Part shown: positions 35,166 to 47,172 of the stretch, in pieces
Layout: every line of letters starts with the position of its first letter
How positions within the stretch are numbered: position 1 is the first letter of the stretch
Source: Topomyia yanbarensis
Lineage: Eukaryota; Arthropoda; Insecta; Diptera; Culicidae
Assembly: GCF_030247195.1 (NCBI RefSeq)
Contig: NC_080672.1
Coordinates: forward strand, 32,557,906-32,621,905
Length of the DNA: 64,000 nt
Direction: 5' to 3'
The notes under the pieces: generated by a model
Told to the model about the DNA's origin: nothing
Seen by the model: the letters and a program-made list of their open reading frames with translations, nothing else
The model's database searches: none
Made by a program: the position numbers and the translations under genes

Positions 35166-35935
35166 TCTTCCCCCCGAGAAGCTTTGAAAAACCTGCCTGA
35201 AGAAATTGAAGATTGAACGTTGCCAAGAATTGGGAGCAAAGACGTCGTAGGATTCCAGTTTTTGTACGCTAATCCACTACTCGTACTAGACCGTCTTCAG
35301 CAGGAAAAGTGAGCATAAAGAGGCCGAGAGTTTAGAACAGCTTCAATTTCTATTCTATTCTAACCCTTACACAGCCAGTATTGAAAAGCATCCTGGGAAA
35401 CACTGCTGTTATTCTGTAGTGTTTTTCTTGTCAATATTAATATTTGAAGCATATTTTCGTATGTCGCAAATATTAAAACGGCCAGGCCTACTGTGCAGAG
35501 TTGGGTTTGAAGATGTTTCAAAATTATACGGCAATTAAACTATTCATTTAATGAATAATGCAATTAACGACCTATTTTGATTCATAAAAGAGGAAGAAAC
35601 GAGGACAACCGTACCGACCGTTTCATTTTAAAGGGGTTGTAATAAATCGTTGGGAGTGACTAGGCTAAAAAGGTTAATATCACTCCTTTGATCCTTTGGG
35701 ATGGGAACAGCTTCAATTTTACAGATAAGTGCAGAGAACTCTATCATGTTAAGGGTAGTAGTATGACACATTCTTTTAAGGACGTATTTGGCACTCTTTA
35801 CAGTTACCCCTAATATTCCCCCATGTGGGGAGCACTCGGTGGAATAATTGGCCAATTAATTTTTCTTGGTTGACAAAATTCAAGCAGCTTCCTTTCCATC
35901 AATTGGTATAATTTATGTAGATGGTTCTTTGCACC
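35166..35935 (-). pseudogene. BEL/Pao polyprotein 3' end (integrase C terminus) and polypurine tract
   Basis: Read minus from about 35935: KLYQLMERKLLEFC, then INWPIIPPSAPHMGG, KSAKYVLKRM and the QIEA-like KIEA. These are the conserved end of the BEL/Pao integrase region (usual form: W.FIPP.APHFGGLWE..VKSAKYHL+R). Near 35300-35230 it reads DGLVRVVD, TKTGILRR and LCSQFLATF, the usual C-terminal block. Several frame breaks occur. CGGGGGGAAGA (35176-35166) is the polypurine tract that primes plus-strand DNA and abuts the LTR. The upstream body of the element is absent. Confidence 0.8.
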
Positions 35936-36689
35936 GATAAAATAAAATAAAATAAAATCCAACCCGAAACTCGGGAATAAAATATCACGAAAACGTGAAT
36001 ATAACTTACGAATATCATGACACAGGACCTGGAATCATGAACATAAATCTTTCTACTTTGCCAGAAAAATCCAATAGTAATTTCATGTGTATCACGGAAA
36101 CGTGATGATAAATAACGAAAATCGCGGCAAAGCTCCTGAAATTATGAACATCGTTTAATGGCGTTTCTTTTTGTTGACATGCTTCATACAAACCAGTGTA
36201 TCTCAAAAGTGTGAACAAGAATCATACCAAAAACTAAACATAACCAGGGAACAACCACAGTAACCCAACCAAACATTGCAAATATTTTTGCGTTAACTAG
36301 TATTTTTGAAAACACACATATTTTCATAAATACGATGTTGCCTAGCCTTATTTTTAGGACCATAGTTCATGAATCGTTCAGTTCTCGAAATCCTGATTTT
36401 TGTTCATGAATTTATGAAGGGATTTTTTTCCGTGCAGAATTTTTAGTATATGCTGTGCTATTCTGTGTATATTGTTATGTCAATATATGCCTAAGCTCGA
36501 CTCCTGCCAGCAGAAGACAAAAGATTAGTACGTGAGATTATACGCCTAACTACACTGCCACTTCTAGTTTTCCGATCTGTATTTTCAATTATGGACAATA
36601 TATTCAAAGAATGTTTGATTGACCGTCAGTGATCTAGACCTGCGAATCGAAGCAAAATTTTTAACTGCTGATGTATAACGATTGTACCG
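35936..36689. other. Intergenic, AT-rich
   Basis: No gene. A TAAAA run is at about 35938-35957, and TTCATGAATTTATGAAGGGA followed by TTTTTTTCCGTGCA at about 36407-36436 looks like a MITE terminus without a visible partner. Confidence 0.35.
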
Positions 36690-37330
36690 GTTTGAATGAG
36701 AAATTTCTATGTGACCGCAATAACTAACTTGTAACTCCGAAACCAAAAGTCAGAACGGAATGAAATTCAATAGCAATCAATATGATAACTGTATCTTTCA
36801 TTTGAGTTCAAGTTTTTAAAAATCGGCCTAGAATTCGCTAGGAAATAGGTGTGACATTAGCTTAGGAACTTGGCGAGATCCTCGGGGGCATCCAGACCCG
36901 TCATAGATGGCCAATATGGTCAAAGCTACTCTGGTTGATCATTAGTGATCTAGACCCACAGATCCAAGTGATGCAATATGTATTACATCATTCAGACATC
37001 ATGGTGTTACCAGTTTATATGGGAATTTGCTTTTAATCCGCACTTTCCAACCTGTGACTCCGGAACCTAAAGTCGGATCAACTAAAAATTCAATAGCAGT
37101 TTATGGGAACGTTATACCTTTCGTTTGAAAATAAGTTTGTGTAAAAACTGAGAAACTTGTGTGAGTTTGAATGACACATACACATACACATAGACATACA
37201 CGTACACATGCACACACATACATTTTCTGATCTCGATTAATTGAATCGAATGGTATATGAATCTCGGCCCACCGGGCCTCCGATAAGCTGTCGATTTTTA
37301 GAGTGTTTGTATAGCCTTTCTTTATATGTC
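36690..37330. repeat. Two diverged pieces of the CCTTTCTATATGAG MITE family
   Basis: GAGAAATTTCTATGTGACCG at about 36699 and a second start TATATGGGAATTTGC near 37016 each precede CAATAGCA motifs. The second piece continues with a CACATACA-type microsatellite (about 37169-37222), CTCGGCCCACCGGGCC (about 37263) and a degenerate terminus GTATAGCCTTTCTTTATAT. The order matches 10.0-10.4 kb. Confidence 0.65.
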
Positions 37331-37520
37331 ACGAAATGCATAATCGCATTTCGGGTCCGGATATATGTTGAGCTGTGAATGGCTCTGACAATTTGTTTCG
37401 AATTAAAATAGAAAAAAAAATTGGAATCAATATTTCATACACTTCAAAAATTACTATTTCATTGCGCCTATGGAAAGGACAATTTTATTGTAATTTAGTG
37501 TATTTGAGATATGATCTAAT

Positions 37521-37649
37521 GGCGTTTTCGTTTTTTCTTGGTGCTACACCGGTGTAGTGTAAAGAAAGAGATAGACTGATTACACCCAAGTTTGAATGAG
37601 TGTAACACCGACTACACCGGTGTAGTGCACTGTCAAAAACGAATATGCC
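37521..37649. mobile_element. Tiny palindromic MITE (about 130 bp)
   Basis: The outer ends GGCGTTTTCGTTTTTT and its diverged inverse AAAAACGAATATGCC enclose two perfect 14-bp palindromes CTACACCGGTGTAG, at 37544-37557 and 37612-37625. The outer halves are inverted relative to each other, so the whole folds into one long hairpin. Confidence 0.65.
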
Positions 37650-40229
37650 ATAAACAAAGCAGGCAATTTCAATTCTGCATTGTGAAATAAAGATCACTGG
37701 TTTCGGAACAAAAATGCTAATAGGATTGTTAATCCCTTATGGGTGCTCCCTATCTCTAGAAACTTTTATAGTTTGTGTGATGAATTTATTGAATTGTCAG
37801 TTGTGAAGAAGTTTTACAAAAGTTTTACGTACGAAGTTACCCGTGTGTACACACATTATGCGAACGAGGTGTCCATAAATTAGAATCATCGGAAGCCCGC
37901 TCAAAACAGCTAATATTTAACCAGAAATCACAAAAATTCGCTGAACACTGAAAGAACTTTTGCTGTAGTACATAGTCAATACTCCTACTGAACCTACAGG
38001 TTCATGAATTTCAGCAACCGCTTCCGCTCCGCCACAAAATTTCCGCCAGTTAATAGCACAAGTGCTCGGAAGATATCAGCTACCTTCCCGTACCATTACT
38101 CCTGTGCCTGTTGGATCCGTGCAGCTCATGCTACATCACCGGCTGCCACCGTCACTCTCTACAATTTATGTACTTTCACTGGCACAGATCGCGACAGCAA
38201 AGTTTTCCGCTTACCGGCCGGGTAGGAACGGGATGAAATTACATACAGAATCTGGATAGAGGGCTCGTGAGTATCCAGCCGCGCAGAACCAGTGCCAGCG
38301 GAGGTGACGGTGATGATGATGGTCGTAAATTTCACTCTACTCACGCGGCAGCAATAGCTTGAGGGATTTTGCAGTAGTCAAGAGGCAGTCTGCCTGCTTT
38401 AAACGTGAGAAGGCGCGACAGCAACAGATTTTCCCATGCTCTGCCACCCACTCGTTCAATCTTTGACTTCTTCCTCACTGCCGGAATGATTGTAACTTGC
38501 ACCTTAGCTCGTTCGCGTGTAATATTGCCGCTACTCTCGTGCTATGCAGGAGTAAGCAAGTCGAAAGCTGGTAGCACAAATTGCATCGTCTCCGCTGTTT
38601 CTGGTTGAACATAGCTTCTACCAGCTTATAGCTTCTGAAAGTTATGAACAGCCACCACCTGTGCATTCCGCAAAGACGGTGGCTTGAAACGAGGGCAATG
38701 CGGAGAAAAGTCCTTCGTTCGCTGCAAGTTGAAATGGCCAGAAAATCTACAGACCATCAATATTCATAAAAGCCGTAATTGATATATTTGAATAAAGTAC
38801 TGCAGCAGTGTTTTTTTTTACTCCATCCACTACGTTCAACGCACCGAAGCGGGAATCAGCGTACCTCGACAAGATCATCGATGCACGAAGCTGTGCAGCA
38901 GTAGACATACCTTCGTACACTTTCTGTCCGGAAGTACTGGAGTGCACTTGCCGTTTTGATACCCAGACAAAGAGGACAAGGACAGATTGGCACGGTGCAG
39001 CCACGCACAAAGGATGCACGTCACGTGTCGTGCCGTGGTGGACTACACTACACTCCCATGGTGACTCAACCATCAACCGGAAGAAGAAATCGCCCACTGA
39101 AGTGAAAATAATAATTCCCACCAGTTTCCGCTCACCTTCCCCAAGCCCTTTTAACCCACTAGCCGTCTAATTGTACACGTGGGTACAGGTTTTCATTAAA
39201 AGTCATATCATCTTTTCCAGCTTAACTTCCCGGACTCGGTTAAACTCATTTCCTACCCTAGCGCAACGTGAATTTTAATTAAATCGAGATCGAATAACAT
39301 ACCTGGAACTGAGAGGCGCGAGTGTTTACAGCGCTGTTGCCCAGTTGGGCTTTATCTACCGTGCACAGTTAGTTGTTTTCCGAAGTTCGGTTGACACTTT
39401 CGATAATTTTCTTCGCAACAGGTCGGTTTTCCGTTCTGTAACACCTCGCACCGGACAAGCGTACTCCAGCCATCCAGTTACGAGCCGTCAAACAGTGGAA
39501 CAACCCACTTTATTGGATCATTAAAGCCAGTCACAGCGTCGAAACGTCGACCACCCACGCGTGGCCACGATACACTTGGAGTGATTTCCACCACTGCTGA
39601 CCGTAACAACAACTTTGTAAATCCTAGCTGGACAGAACGATTCATTCTCTTTCTCTCTCTAGGTTTAACTTGCTCGAGTAAGTGCAGCAAGTTTGTGTTG
39701 GAGAGACACAGCAAAGCACCAATATCAATTATCCTAATGGAATCGAAGTAATATGGCTATAATCGTTAGGAGTTTATTGCAACATTGCGGGAAAATGGAT
39801 TCGAATGCGCGTGTGGTAGAGTGAGAAGAATTAAGTTGCTAGAACTTCACGAGATCCAACTTAGGCTTTTAGTCTTAGTCGTGTATTCTTATGAATTAGG
39901 AATGAACAGGATGAAGTCACTGAACACTTCAACAATCTAACATTCCGTAATTACTCAAGCTGCCACGTTTCGATAATTCAATGACATGTTTGTTTGTTTT
40001 TTCCTAGATCAGATTTATGAGATGACTGCAGATTGAAAAATCACGATTTCCAGGACATCAGGGCGCAAGATGGCAAAGTGGACAGCTAATTTAAACTTGT
40101 TAGGACACATCTGATGCTGATCTATAAATCTGATAAAAATCTAAATATTCGGAATAAATTTAGATCTTCTCTACCCCACTGCCAGATCTAAATTCTACTT
40201 TCTACCAGTTCCAGATCTAAATATTTGAT
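37650..40229. other. GC-richer intergenic segment, no supported gene
   Basis: Bases about 38000-39700 are markedly less AT-rich, with many overlapping chance frames on both strands. It could hold regulatory or untranslated sequence of a neighbouring gene, but I cannot name any element. Confidence 0.35.
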
Positions 40230-40519
40230 CTGGTTTCTCGCATATTTCAAAATTTGCACAATTTTGATTAAAAATTCAAACCGATTCAAATTGCTTCAAA
40301 CTGATGTTAACATTATTTTTCAATGATTTCGTGAGATATGTGGAGACATAACTTGAAAGATCGGTGCTTTGTGGATGTATATTACAACTTTATCGGCAAT
40401 GTAAACTGAATAATAGGTGATGGTAATTAATTCTATTTCTTGAAGGAATCAACTTATTTCTGACAATAGCAGTATGTTATTCTGGACCAAACTTAAAATA
40501 AATACAGAGATGTTCACGA
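40230..40519. repeat. Dispersed repeat, uninterrupted copy (empty site)
   Basis: This matches 46395-46600 plus 51223-51317. It contains AAAATTTGCACAATTTTGAT, TATCGGCAATGTAAACTG, GTGATGGTAATTAATTC and ATACAGAGATGTTCACGA. The 8 bases ATGGTAAT at 40420-40427 are the unoccupied target of the insertion in the other copy. Retrotransposon B begins just beyond its right end. Confidence 0.8.
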
Positions 40520-40524
40520 CAAAT

Positions 40525-43500
40525 GGTATATGTTTATGTTTATTACCTTCACCAACAGGCCCCTTGGCCCCAATGGTGGTTTCTTAAACTAATTACATTT
40601 TAAAATTGACAACTTTTTCGCTTTTATCGCATTCCGCGTCCGGTTGAAGTCAAAGACCGTCGCCATACTGTTAAAAATTCGTTGGAGTAACAGGTAACAG
40701 CGCTCTGGCAACCATAGTTGGTTCTCCTGAACGGAACTCGCAGAAGGGAGTTATTACTTAGAGCTCGAACGCGGGCTTGAAGATCCAGACGTATATTACG
40801 AACGAGGGCTCGAGAGCAGTCCCTCCGAATGCTGAGTGTATCGAGGTGTATTAGCTAGCAAAGATTTTCATAGCTCGGCAGCTGAAATCTGTTTCGCCAT
40901 GGGAGATGACGAAGTGCGAAGCGTATGAACCTGCGTTGGACAGCCTCGATTCTGTCAATCCCGTTCTGGTAGTACGGATTCCAAACAGCTGAACAATATT
41001 CTAACGTTGAGCGGACCAACGCGCAGTAAAGCGATTTAAGACAATATACGCCGCTGAAGTTTTTCGCTATTCGGAAGATGAACCCGAGCTGTCGTGATGC
41101 CTTATCCACGATATGTGACGTATGTGGTTTGAATGTTAATGCCGAATCCATGATGACTCCGAGATCTTTGATGTGAGAGTGTCTTGGAATGCTCGAGCCG
41201 AAGAAATGGTAGTTAAACTGAGTCGGTTGGCGTTTCCGCGTGAACGTAACGATTGAGCATTTGCTCGGGTTTAAAACCATTCTGTTTAGATCACACCACG
41301 TACTAAAGCTGTCCAGTTCCCTCTGAAGAAGCTCGGCATCGGTTTTATCCCGTATTTGTTGAAAAATTTTCATATCATCGGCGAAAGAAAGGCGGGGTCC
41401 TTGTAATGTGAAATTGACGTTATTAAAGTAGAGGAGGAATATTACTGGACCGAGATGGCTTCCTTGTGGTATGCCGGATGTAGCAAAGAATGGTGCAGAT
41501 AGACAGTCCTTAATGCTGATTTGGAGTTGCCTTCCATCTAGGTAGGAACGAAACCAGCGCAGAAGTTGTCCATGAATGCCGAGTTTGTCCAGCTTCGCTA
41601 TTGCGATATCATGGTTGATTTGTCGAAGGCCGCAGATAGATCCATATAAATAGCATCGGTTTGCAATCCGTCAGCGAATCCATCCATTACATATGTTGTG
41701 AACGAGAGCAGGTTTGTCGTTGTCGATCGTTTAGGCATGAAACCGTGTTGGTAATCTGCAATGTAATGTTTGCAGTGAAAGAAAATAGGATCTAACACGA
41801 ACAGTTTTGATACAGCACTTAAACACGAGATTCCCCGATAATTTTATGAACTGGAAACATGTGCGCTACTTTCCAGCAGGAAGGGAATGTACCAGTAGTG
41901 AGTGATAGCTCGAAGACTCGCCGAAGTGGTTCAAGAAGCCCGCTGATGCACTTTTTGACAAAAATCGAGTGAACACCATCTGGATCCGGGGAACAAGATG
42001 CTTTCAGTTTGGCATTTGCTGCAAGAATGGCAGCATTATCGACACAAATTCGGGTGATGGTTCGTCCTAGAGAAGGAGTTAAATTAGCAGCGGCAGCGAC
42101 TTGTTGTGGTGGCAGGCGCTCGTTGGAAAAAACGCTTGAAAATTTGTCGGAGAAAAGTTGGCAAATTTCCTTAGTGTCGGTGCCTAAAACTCCATTAAAC
42201 GACATACAAGATGGCAAACCGGATTCTTTTCGCTGCTCGTTAACATACTTCCAGAACAACTTGGGCTTGGATTTCAGTTGACGCTCGAGGTTTCGCTGGT
42301 GTCTAAAAAAGGCGCAGATTTTTCGATATCCAATCGTAGAAAACCATTACTTGCTTGGCACCACGTCAAGACAGGTAAGTTGAATTCGCCCAGTATAACG
42401 ATATCATCAGACGGGACGGCGATCGAGGCGATAAAAGAAACGGAGGAAAGATGTACATCGATCAGGCTGGAATCACGAATTCTGTCAGGTGGAAAATACA
42501 CAACACACAGGAACAAATTGTGATCGGCAAGTTTCACTGATATCCACACTTGCTCGGAGCTCGCCCACCGGTCATCGTTGATCACTCGGGCTTTTATACC
42601 ACGGCGAACGGCGATAAGCACACCACCGCCTGATGTCTTGTGGCTGTTGAGGGCATTGCGGTCACAGCGGTAGACATCGAATGTTGAACCAAAGACCTGG
42701 CGAGACAGAGTACGGTTGTCGAGCCACGTCTCGGTCAAGGCGATAACGTCGTAACAGCAACCCGTGGTCGCGAGCAAATAGCTGTCCGTTGATGAATTTA
42801 AGCCACCAACATTCTGGTAGTAAACCACGATGTTGTTGAAGGACGGATCAGGTACAGCAGAGAGCGAAGCCATGTTGTCGTGTAGGAAGATCCTTTCGTC
42901 AATTCCACGAACAGTATCGGAACGGTTCGCCTGGTCGACTGTGGTGAGGGATTCGAGGCATCCCGAATCAACTGCGTCGCGCCCCAAAATACGACTATCG
43001 TCGTCGTCGAGAGAAATGGTTGGCATCTGATAACAAGATGTCGGAGCAAAAGGCAAAAAACTGGAAGCGAAGAATACATCAGCGCTTGAAGTGTTCGGAA
43101 CAGATGTATACTTGTCATTTGCGGCAGGTTGGAAGACCCTTTCACCCATCCCACACACAGGACCGGGACGACTGATGATCGCTGGCTGCAAGTGCTCAAC
43201 TGTGGCGGGGGGATCGAGGGCTTCCATAGTGCCAACTGCGGTGCGTCCCAGTATGCGTTGGAACCCGATGGCGAAATGCGGAGAGCAGGAACGGGGTGGT
43301 AGCAGCTTGCGGCGAGAGTCGTACGATGAGCTAGAATCGTGAATCGGTTCAACCGTTGTATCGTTACAATTTTTATAATACTTGCCGAGAAAGGCGGCTT
43401 GGAAGACACTTTCCCCACCCACACATACAGGACCGGGACGACTGATGAACGCTGGCGGCAAGGGCTCGACTGTAGCGGGGGGATCGAGGGCTTCCATAGT

Positions 43501-43803
43501 ACCAACTGCGTTGCATCCCAGTATGCGATCGGCATCGATACTCCTTCACAAGGGCGGTGTGGCTTGGTATAGTGGCATGGCCAATCGTTGCGGAGTCCTC
43601 TGCAGGACCATTGATGGGCCGGGTTGTATTAGAGAGGTACATGCTTCTTCTGGAGGCAGTGGAAAATCAGTCGGCGGGCTCCAAATGTTGTGGGTACGGC
43701 TGTCTTCAAATTCCCTGAACAGTATGCCTTGCGGCCATGTGTCAGGATTAAGAGCTGCATCACGGTACTTTGGGTGAAACATTTTAAAGTTACATGAAAA
43801 CAA
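40525..43803 (-). mobile_element. Jockey/CR1-like non-LTR retrotransposon B
   Basis: Minus-strand element with the end of a possible ORF1 or long leader (43803-43546), ORF2 endonuclease, reverse transcriptase and a 3' UTR. It ends near 40525 in an AATAAACATAAACATATA-like tail. It belongs to the same broad group as element A but is clearly a different family. Confidence 0.8.
40570..43803 (-). pseudogene. ORF2 of retrotransposon B with repeated N-terminal cassettes
   Basis: The N-terminal part (43497 to about 42800) carries a segment of roughly 85 residues repeated: MEALDPPATVE...ISRPGPVC...VFQ twice, and a third diverged form ending ERIF. The endonuclease follows: VVYYQNVGGL, IALTETWLDN, GGGVLIAVRRG, ILGEFNLPVL. 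The reverse transcriptase is split over frames: SPDPDGVHSIFVKK and FPSCWKVAHMFPVHK (42259-41819), HGFMPKRSTTTN and AIYMDLSAAFDK with the motif A Asp (41798-41598), and FADDMKIF at about 41396-41370. The C-terminal part (41373-40855) has KCSIVTFTR, IKDLGVIMDS and LEYCSAVWNPY. Frameshifts and gaps between these blocks make it inactive. Confidence 0.85.
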
Positions 43804-46394
43804 CCAACATATGATTCAGCTATATAGTTTATTCAACAGACCCTATGGTTGAAATATAATGTAACTTTCAAATGGTTTACAATATCGCCTTGATGTCAAA
43901 GAGAAAGTTGCACGAAAGTTTACGGGCCTTTTGAAAAATCTATTATTGTTGATGGAGAAACGCGACTAACTTATGAAAAGGTCGTAATAAAACAAAATAA
44001 TTGTGTTGTTAAAACAAAAGTTAAAATATCTCGAGACATTTTAGAAATTTTTTGTTAAGAACATTTCGATTTAAAATGGCGTTTAGAATCATATTCAAAA
44101 AGAAAATTGTATTTTTGACTGCAAATAGTAAGAATTATAAAAAAATGTCAAAAGTTGTTGTTAGGAAAACTTTTTTATTGAAAGCTTCTCCATGATCCAA
44201 ATACACTAAAAAGGTTGCTTTTACGTCTTTAAAACGATAAACATTAAATTTTTGACATTTTTTGATTGGGTAACGCGAATAACTTTTAAAAAGAGCATAA
44301 TTACGCGAATTAATTGTTTTTGAAGTAGCAAAATTTCAATTATCTCGAAAACTATCGCATTTTGGAAGATAAAAATGTTTCTTGGTAACAAAATATAAAA
44401 AATTTAAAAAAATGGATTCTTTCGCAATTTAAATTTTTATCATAAATTTTTGTTTTTTTGAAAAATGACACAACATTTTTTTCAGTGTATATTTTTTTCA
44501 GACAGAAGTATTCATTCCCTGTAACTCGTTCTCAGATAGTTTTGCTGTATAAAATACAGTAATGTGTGTGTGTGTGTTAACCTTCCTATCTCCCACTAGC
44601 TGGTAGTGATTTACAGAAAAAAGATGTTTGCATGTATTTAAACATTCATGCAAATAACTTGGTTCACGGATTTAAGAAGGTGTTAGCTCAATTGACTTTC
44701 CGATGACCCATTTCGTGTACAGTGCCAGACATGTTCCGAGGTCATCGTTCCATCAACTAGCCCCGCCTTACTGTAATGTTTGTATCAATTGGATTGTAAC
44801 ATTACAGTAAGACTTTCGATTCCATTTAAGCAGGAAATCGACGCGTATTTAGTATATTGGTTCAATTTGTATATATAACATAACACATGTGTACTAGGAA
44901 ACTTACCATTTTTGCAGTTTTCTACCTTCATTTCTATCTCCCATTTATGTCTCCTTTGACTCTCATCCACATTTCTTGAATTCCTGCTTATTTAAGAAAG
45001 AAAAGGGGAAATAATAAAAAAGAACCGATAGACTCCGTGTTTTCCTCAGCGCTTCCGTTTCTCCTAGTCTGGTGTCACTGCCTGTTGGACTTGTGTAAGT
45101 TGTTCCATTGGAGATCTCCAAGGAGCTGTAATTGGAGGAAGATCTGACTTCTATCCAGAAGTATCAGTTTTTCACATTAATAGATTATATGTGTGCACTA
45201 CAAAACAATCCCGTGTATAATGCAACCATTTTTTGAACATTTATATGTACATATACACACATAAACACATACACATATATACACACATGTATACATAAAA
45301 ACAGTTGAAAAATTTTACGATAGAATGATTCATATAAATCAAATTAATAAAACAAATCAAATTAGCTCAAATGAAAATCAGACAATATTAAAAAAGTTAT
45401 GAAATTAAGAGAGTAAACTAAATTGTTTCAAGCTAACTAACTGTCATCCAATAACTAAAAGAACTGACTAAACCGAATTAATAAAATGAAGAAACTGAAC
45501 AATATATGAACTGGGAAAAACTAACAATTTAATAAAATGATTAAAACCAATGAAGCAAACAACATGAATAAAACAATAAAAAAAATAATGAATTAATAAG
45601 ATAAATAATATGAATAATGTGAATAACACTAACCGCCATGTTTAAAAAATGCAAAAACAACCAAGTCCATTGCAGCCGCCAGAAAATTTGTCGTCTAAGT
45701 ATTGAAATTACCTTTAAATCGCATTCGCAAATAGCATTTGTTCCTAGGGGCAATTAGCACAGGCGAGTAGATTCAAACGTCAAACTATTTAAATCGCCTG
45801 ACTATCTTCGTCCGCATTTTTTTGACCGGGTACTGACTCCATTCAGATATCCGAACCGGTTCCGGAATGAGTTTAACTAGTCAAGTTCAGATGGCGCTGT
45901 CGATGCTAAGTGGGAACATTTTTTGGTAGCTCGCTCGAGTCGCGCACATACATAGTAAAATAATTGTGATGTGACGATAAGATCACTACGTCAAATTACA
46001 CTATTCCAACGATATTTTTGCCTACCAACACATAACACAACAGGAGAAACGACCTACCGAGCGATTAACTTCGATTTCCTATTAAATATACTATATTTCA
46101 CTGCAAAATTTTGTAAACTATGGAAGGAACGCAAAATCACTTCTGAGAAATTCGGCAGTGCTCTGAATGCTCTCTCATGAATGTTCTATTAAAACCTGCT
46201 GTATAAAATACAGTAATCGAACAAAAAATTTTGAAATTCATACACGTATAAACGTTTACGCCCTTTTGAAAAATTACTCTTGTATCAAAATATTCCAATT
46301 GCCAGAGAATAACATGGAGATTCATACAGCGAACACACCTGCAAAGTTTTGTTCGAATCGACGATGGTCATATTTTGCGGTCGGCCGGTTTCTC
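43804..46394. other. Intergenic, AT-rich, no supported gene
   Basis: It holds a TG run at about 44564-44577, a small hairpin CTGTAATGTTTG...AACATTACAG (about 44771-44807), two copies of GCTGTATAAAATACAGTAAT (about 44543 and 46199), and a CACATA-type microsatellite (about 45245-45300). Confidence 0.4.
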
Positions 46395-46924
46395 ACGGAA
46401 TCCCTCATATTCCAAAATTTGCACAATTTTGATTAAAAATTTAAACTGATTCAAATTGATTCAAACTGCTGTTAACATTATTTTTCAATGATTTCGTGAC
46501 ATTCGTGATTTCGTGGAGACATAAATTGAAAGATCAGTGCTTTGTGGATGTATATTACAACTTTATCGGCAATGTAAACTGAATAATAGGTGATGGTAAT
46601 CATTGGCGTGCTCAAGGGGGGGGCCCTAATGTCATGGAATTTTTAAAATTTTTAATAAGGTTTATTAAAATGTTGAGAACATATAAGAAGAAGCATGTCA
46701 AACTTACTGAATATCAGCCATGTTATCTTAGTTGGCAGAAGTTCGTTGAAATCAGGAATCCCTATTGATAACAAGATAAAGAGGAGGGCGAGGGCGGTAA
46801 CTGAAGCAAAGATTCGGTACAAAAAATACAAGGCTGTTGGTAAGCAATTTCATTTTTTGCTTTGACTAAAAATTATACACTTTGCATTTCATATGATTAA
46901 TGCAGTCGGTAAAGGCCTAAGCGG

Positions 46925-47172
46925 TAAAGGGCAAAAGTGCGCACCTAACAGTTTTCGTAAAATAACTATTGGTAGAAAAGCACTAGAAAATCGGCATGAT
47001 TACAAATTAATACTCTCATCACACATCTTCAAAACGTAATACTAGATATCTCTTGGTTTTGCTTGTAATCCGAGAAATAATTATTTACTTATGAATACTC
47101 AAATGCGCACTTTTGCCCCATGATCGGGGCAAGAGTGCGCATAGCACGGGGTAAAAGTGCGCACTGATTAAA
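46925..47172. repeat. Small inverted/direct repeat cluster, GGGCAAAAGTGCGCA
   Basis: GGGCAAAAGTGCGCAC at about 46928, the inverse TGCGCACTTTTGCCCC at about 47103, then GGGGCAAGAGTGCGCA and GGGGTAAAAGTGCGCAC. This is probably the ends of a MITE of about 190 bp with a partial second end, nested in the 4.6 kb insertion. Confidence 0.55.

Noticed and set aside
38747..39170. Overlapping frames of 120 and 124 codons on both strands
   Set aside because: Mutual antisense shadows without domains; no start or splice context.
39340..39440. Possible TATA-less promoter with initiator and DPE-like words
   Set aside because: The motifs are short and off the expected spacing, and no gene follows.
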